From assembly GCF_946481145.1 (NCBI RefSeq), contig NZ_CAMLMJ010000007.1, forward strand, positions 80,816 to 144,815: a stretch of 64,000 nt of DNA, read 5' to 3'. The first letter of the stretch is position 1; every line of letters begins with the position of its first letter. The notes beneath the pieces are model-generated. The model worked only from the letters and a program-made list of their open reading frames with translations, did not search any database and was not told the origin of the DNA. Both the position numbers and the translations under genes were made by a program. Shown here one piece after another: positions 61,601-64,000 of the stretch. The DNA comes from an uncultured Sediminibacterium sp. (GTDB lineage: Bacteria; Bacteroidota; Bacteroidia; Chitinophagales; Chitinophagaceae).

Positions 61601-62884
61601 TTAGCTATCTGCTAAGGGGATACGAACAAAGAAACTTGTTCCTTTACCCTCTTCACTGGTTACTTTAATATTGCCTTTATGTTGTTCTATGATTTGTTTA
61701 CAAATGGAAAGTCCCATACCAAAACTTTGCTCTCCTGCAGTACCTGTTCTTTTAGCGTCTCCGAATAAATCGAAGATACTCTCTAGTTTTTCTGATGGAA
61801 TTCCGATACCCTGATCCGCTACACATACCACTGCAAAATCATCTTCCTTCCTTGTATAAATTAAGATATTTGAATATTCAGTACTAAACTTAATGGCATT
61901 GGTTATAAGGTTTGCAAATACCCTTTCCATTTTATCACAATCAATAATTACCGGTAAGGCATCACTGCAGTATTGCATATTGATGCGTATCTTTTTCCCT
62001 CTGGCCCTGAATTCAAATGAAGGATACCAATCACTAAGTTGCTCGTTTAAATCAACCATTGATTGTTGCGATTCTGCATCGCGTTTATCATTATGTTGTA
62101 ATAGGTCATTGATCAGCATCAATCCACTGTGGGCCGCCTGGTCAATAAGTGTAAACATTTTCTGCTGCTCTTCTTTTGAAAGTGTATCGGATTGCATCAG
62201 TTTAGCGATGCCTGCAATATTTGAAATTGGCGTTCTTAAATCATGTGCTACAGTACTGAGTATCCTGTCTTTCTGATCTCGTGCAAACCGGAGTTCCATA
62301 TTTGCATTTTCAAGTTGGTAGAGATTCTTGAAATAAATGATTTTAAAAAAAAGTAAAGCAAGGATAAAGAGCAAAAGTGGCAAGAACATTTTTAAACAGG
62401 TAGCCATAAGTTCAGCCACTGGCATGATCTCCAAATTAGGATTATAGGTTAATCTTATAAAAACAAAGAAGCCAGCTGTTATTAAAGCATAACATAGGTA
62501 TTGCCAGTTTTTATCAAAGAAAATAATAGCAGCTAGTATCATCACCAGGAAGCGGTATTCCCCTGAGTTATGGTATTTATAAGAAGCAATCATTGCCATT
62601 ATTGTAAGGCTAATGAGGATAACCACCCTAAGTTGTTTGTATTTGCCTTTTACAGAAACCCAAAAAGCAACAGAAAAACTGACTAATTGTACGATATTAA
62701 CTGTGGCTGGGAAATAATCGAAATGACTAAGGTTTATAATCAGAGAAATTATGGCAAAAGGTGCTCCAATCAAGATAAAGAGATTGAACATTTGGGTTTG
62801 CTGTGTTTCAATAAAACCCGAGTCAGGATGAACCCCGATGCGGAGAAACTGTTGGAGCAGGTTACGTTTCTTTTCCTTGGTCAT
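61601..62884 (-). CDS. Membrane sensor histidine kinase
   Basis: 427 residues. About six membrane helices (residues 33-185) without a recognised sensor domain, a short coiled region, then HisKA with His214 in VAHDLRTPISNIAGIAKLM. The ATPase domain has NLITNAIKFS (N box), VADQGIGIPSEKLESIFDLF (G1) and FGMGLSICKQII (G2). It has no attached receiver, and no response regulator gene lies in the window. The signal is unknown. Confidence 0.9.
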   Translation of the reverse strand: MTKEKKRNLLQQFLRIGVHPDSGFIETQQTQMFNLFILIGAPFAIISLIINLSHFDYFPATVNIVQLVSFSVAFWVSVKGKYKQLRVVILISLTIMAMIASYKYHNSGEYRFLVMILAAIIFFDKNWQYLCYALITAGFFVFIRLTYNPNLEIMPVAELMATCLKMFLPLLLFILALLFFKIIYFKNLYQLENANMELRFARDQKDRILSTVAHDLRTPISNIAGIAKLMQSDTLSKEEQQKMFTLIDQAAHSGLMLINDLLQHNDKRDAESQQSMVDLNEQLSDWYPSFEFRARGKKIRINMQYCSDALPVIIDCDKMERVFANLITNAIKFSTEYSNILIYTRKEDDFAVVCVADQGIGIPSEKLESIFDLFGDAKRTGTAGEQSFGMGLSICKQIIEQHKGNIKVTSEEGKGTSFFVRIPLADS

Positions 62885-63061
62885 TGGGTAAAATGGGGCT
62901 TACTGTAAAATAACAAAATAAGTGTAAACAAACCATTGCTTTGTTTAAAGGGCAAAGATTTTTATACTTATTCGATGTAGTATGGCAAAAAAATATGCGA
63001 GGATTTTCAGGTTAATAGATATACATGTTTGAAAAGTTCACTGAGGTAAACTATGGGTAAC
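62885..63061. other. Intergenic, no gene
   Basis: Upstream region of the histidine kinase. I see no open frame of note, RNA or repeat. Confidence 0.5.
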
Positions 63062-63091
63062 AAAAAAGCCTCAATGAATAAACAGTGAGGC
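63062..63091 (-). terminator. Second terminator downstream of the rRNA genes
   Basis: On the minus strand GCCTCA (63086-63091) pairs with TGAGGC (63068-63073) across a 12-nt loop and is followed by TTTTTT. Confidence 0.65.
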
Positions 63092-63193
63092 TCAACATAT
63101 ATTTTCCTTCTGCAACCAACTAAACAGCTACATGCTAGTCCATAAGCATGAGGCGGAAAGTTCAACGACATAATCGTTGGATTAATGAATATC

Positions 63194-63229
63194 AAAAAAA
63201 AGCCTCATCCACCGAAGGCGGATAAGGCT
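63194..63229 (-). terminator. Terminator directly after 5S rRNA
   Basis: On the minus strand AGCCTTATCCGCC, loop TTC, GGTGGATGAGGCT, then eight T: a strong Rho-independent terminator about 10 bp beyond 5S. Confidence 0.85.
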
Positions 63230-63238
63230 TAATAAATA

Positions 63239-63349
<111 letters not shown>

Positions 63350-63421
63350 TTTTAAATCATGGTAATAAACCAGTGACAATAAGTTACATATTGGGAAGGA
63401 AATGATAACAAGAAAAAAAAT

Positions 63422-64000
<579 letters not shown>

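Noticed and set aside
62885..63238. tRNA genes near the rRNA operon
   Set aside because: I looked for cloverleaf signals (GGTTCGAATCC-like arms, CCA ends) on both strands and found none.

Overview
The window comes from a chromosome of a Bacteroidota bacterium, most likely of the family Chitinophagaceae. The evidence is a type IX secretion (T9SS) C-terminal sorting domain, a TonB-dependent receptor with a DUF5689 lipoprotein, a BlaI/M56 pair, promoters resembling TTG-N19-TAnnTTTG, weak Shine-Dalgarno sequences, AT-rich codon use, and an OmpA protein with thrombospondin-type calcium repeats. Most genes are ordinary chromosomal housekeeping and envelope genes. There is no phage, plasmid or complete insertion sequence. 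The window begins inside an XRE/S24 regulator (minus strand) and ends inside a 23S rRNA gene (minus strand) that is followed by 5S rRNA.

Layout. 0-7.5 kb: XRE-S24 regulator, surE, a BlaI repressor with an unusual four-part M56 receptor, lpxB, and a DUF922 protease-like protein. 7.5-10.5 kb: methionine genes metX and metZ (divergent) and an unknown secreted protein. 10.5-15.7 kb: a carbohydrate-type group of ThuA, nucleoside-symporter-like MFS, Gfo/Idh/MocA and GMC oxidoreductase. 15.7-23.8 kb: pepT, a membrane protein, a SlyD-like FKBP, a NamZ-type muramidase, fmt, a rhodanese-thioredoxin lipoprotein with a LysM protein, and an rRNA m5C methyltransferase. 24-30 kb: the three-gene transhydrogenase (pntA split in two, plus pntB), a methyltransferase, folA and thyA. 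30-38.9 kb: proline dehydrogenase, an SDR, a three-gene photolyase/flavin operon, dipeptide epimerase, a hotdog thioesterase, PlsC and a HAD phosphatase. 39-46.4 kb: OmpA protein, polyprenyl synthase, recJ, a ferredoxin reductase, htpG. 46.5-58.2 kb: a secreted nuclease/phosphatase locus with a 2180-residue T9SS protein, DUF5689 lipoprotein, TonB receptor and a small secreted EEP protein. 58.6-64 kb: rpsF-rpsR-rplI, an RRM protein, an aldo/keto reductase, a histidine kinase, then rRNA.

The most unusual material is between and at the ends of the genes. Five intergenic regions carry copies of one composite element of roughly 200-260 bp. It has inverted ends (CTGTC..GGGGAAAATTTGGC), AGC-rich stuttering arms and, in four copies, all or part of a long palindrome (AACACAGAT..CATGATTTTCAAGAT). 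Two near-identical copies face each other across the pnt-folA-thyA block. Four further families of short near-repeated words form long hairpins (GTGAATTGTCAAT.., GACCATAGTCC.., TTTTGACTTTTGAT.., CATCCAATATTC../GATCAGC). Several genes appear to take their last codons or stop codon from such repeats.

Among the proteins, the strongest candidates for new biology are three: the BlaI-linked M56 receptor carrying an inserted N-acetylmuramoyl-L-alanine amidase domain, plug-like segment and two TonB_C domains; the operon of a DPRP-type photolyase that has lost its Fe-S cysteines, a flavin reductase and a domain-permuted photolyase-like protein; and the secreted EEP/TonB/DUF5689 locus. All functional statements rest on reading motifs by eye; no database search was run.
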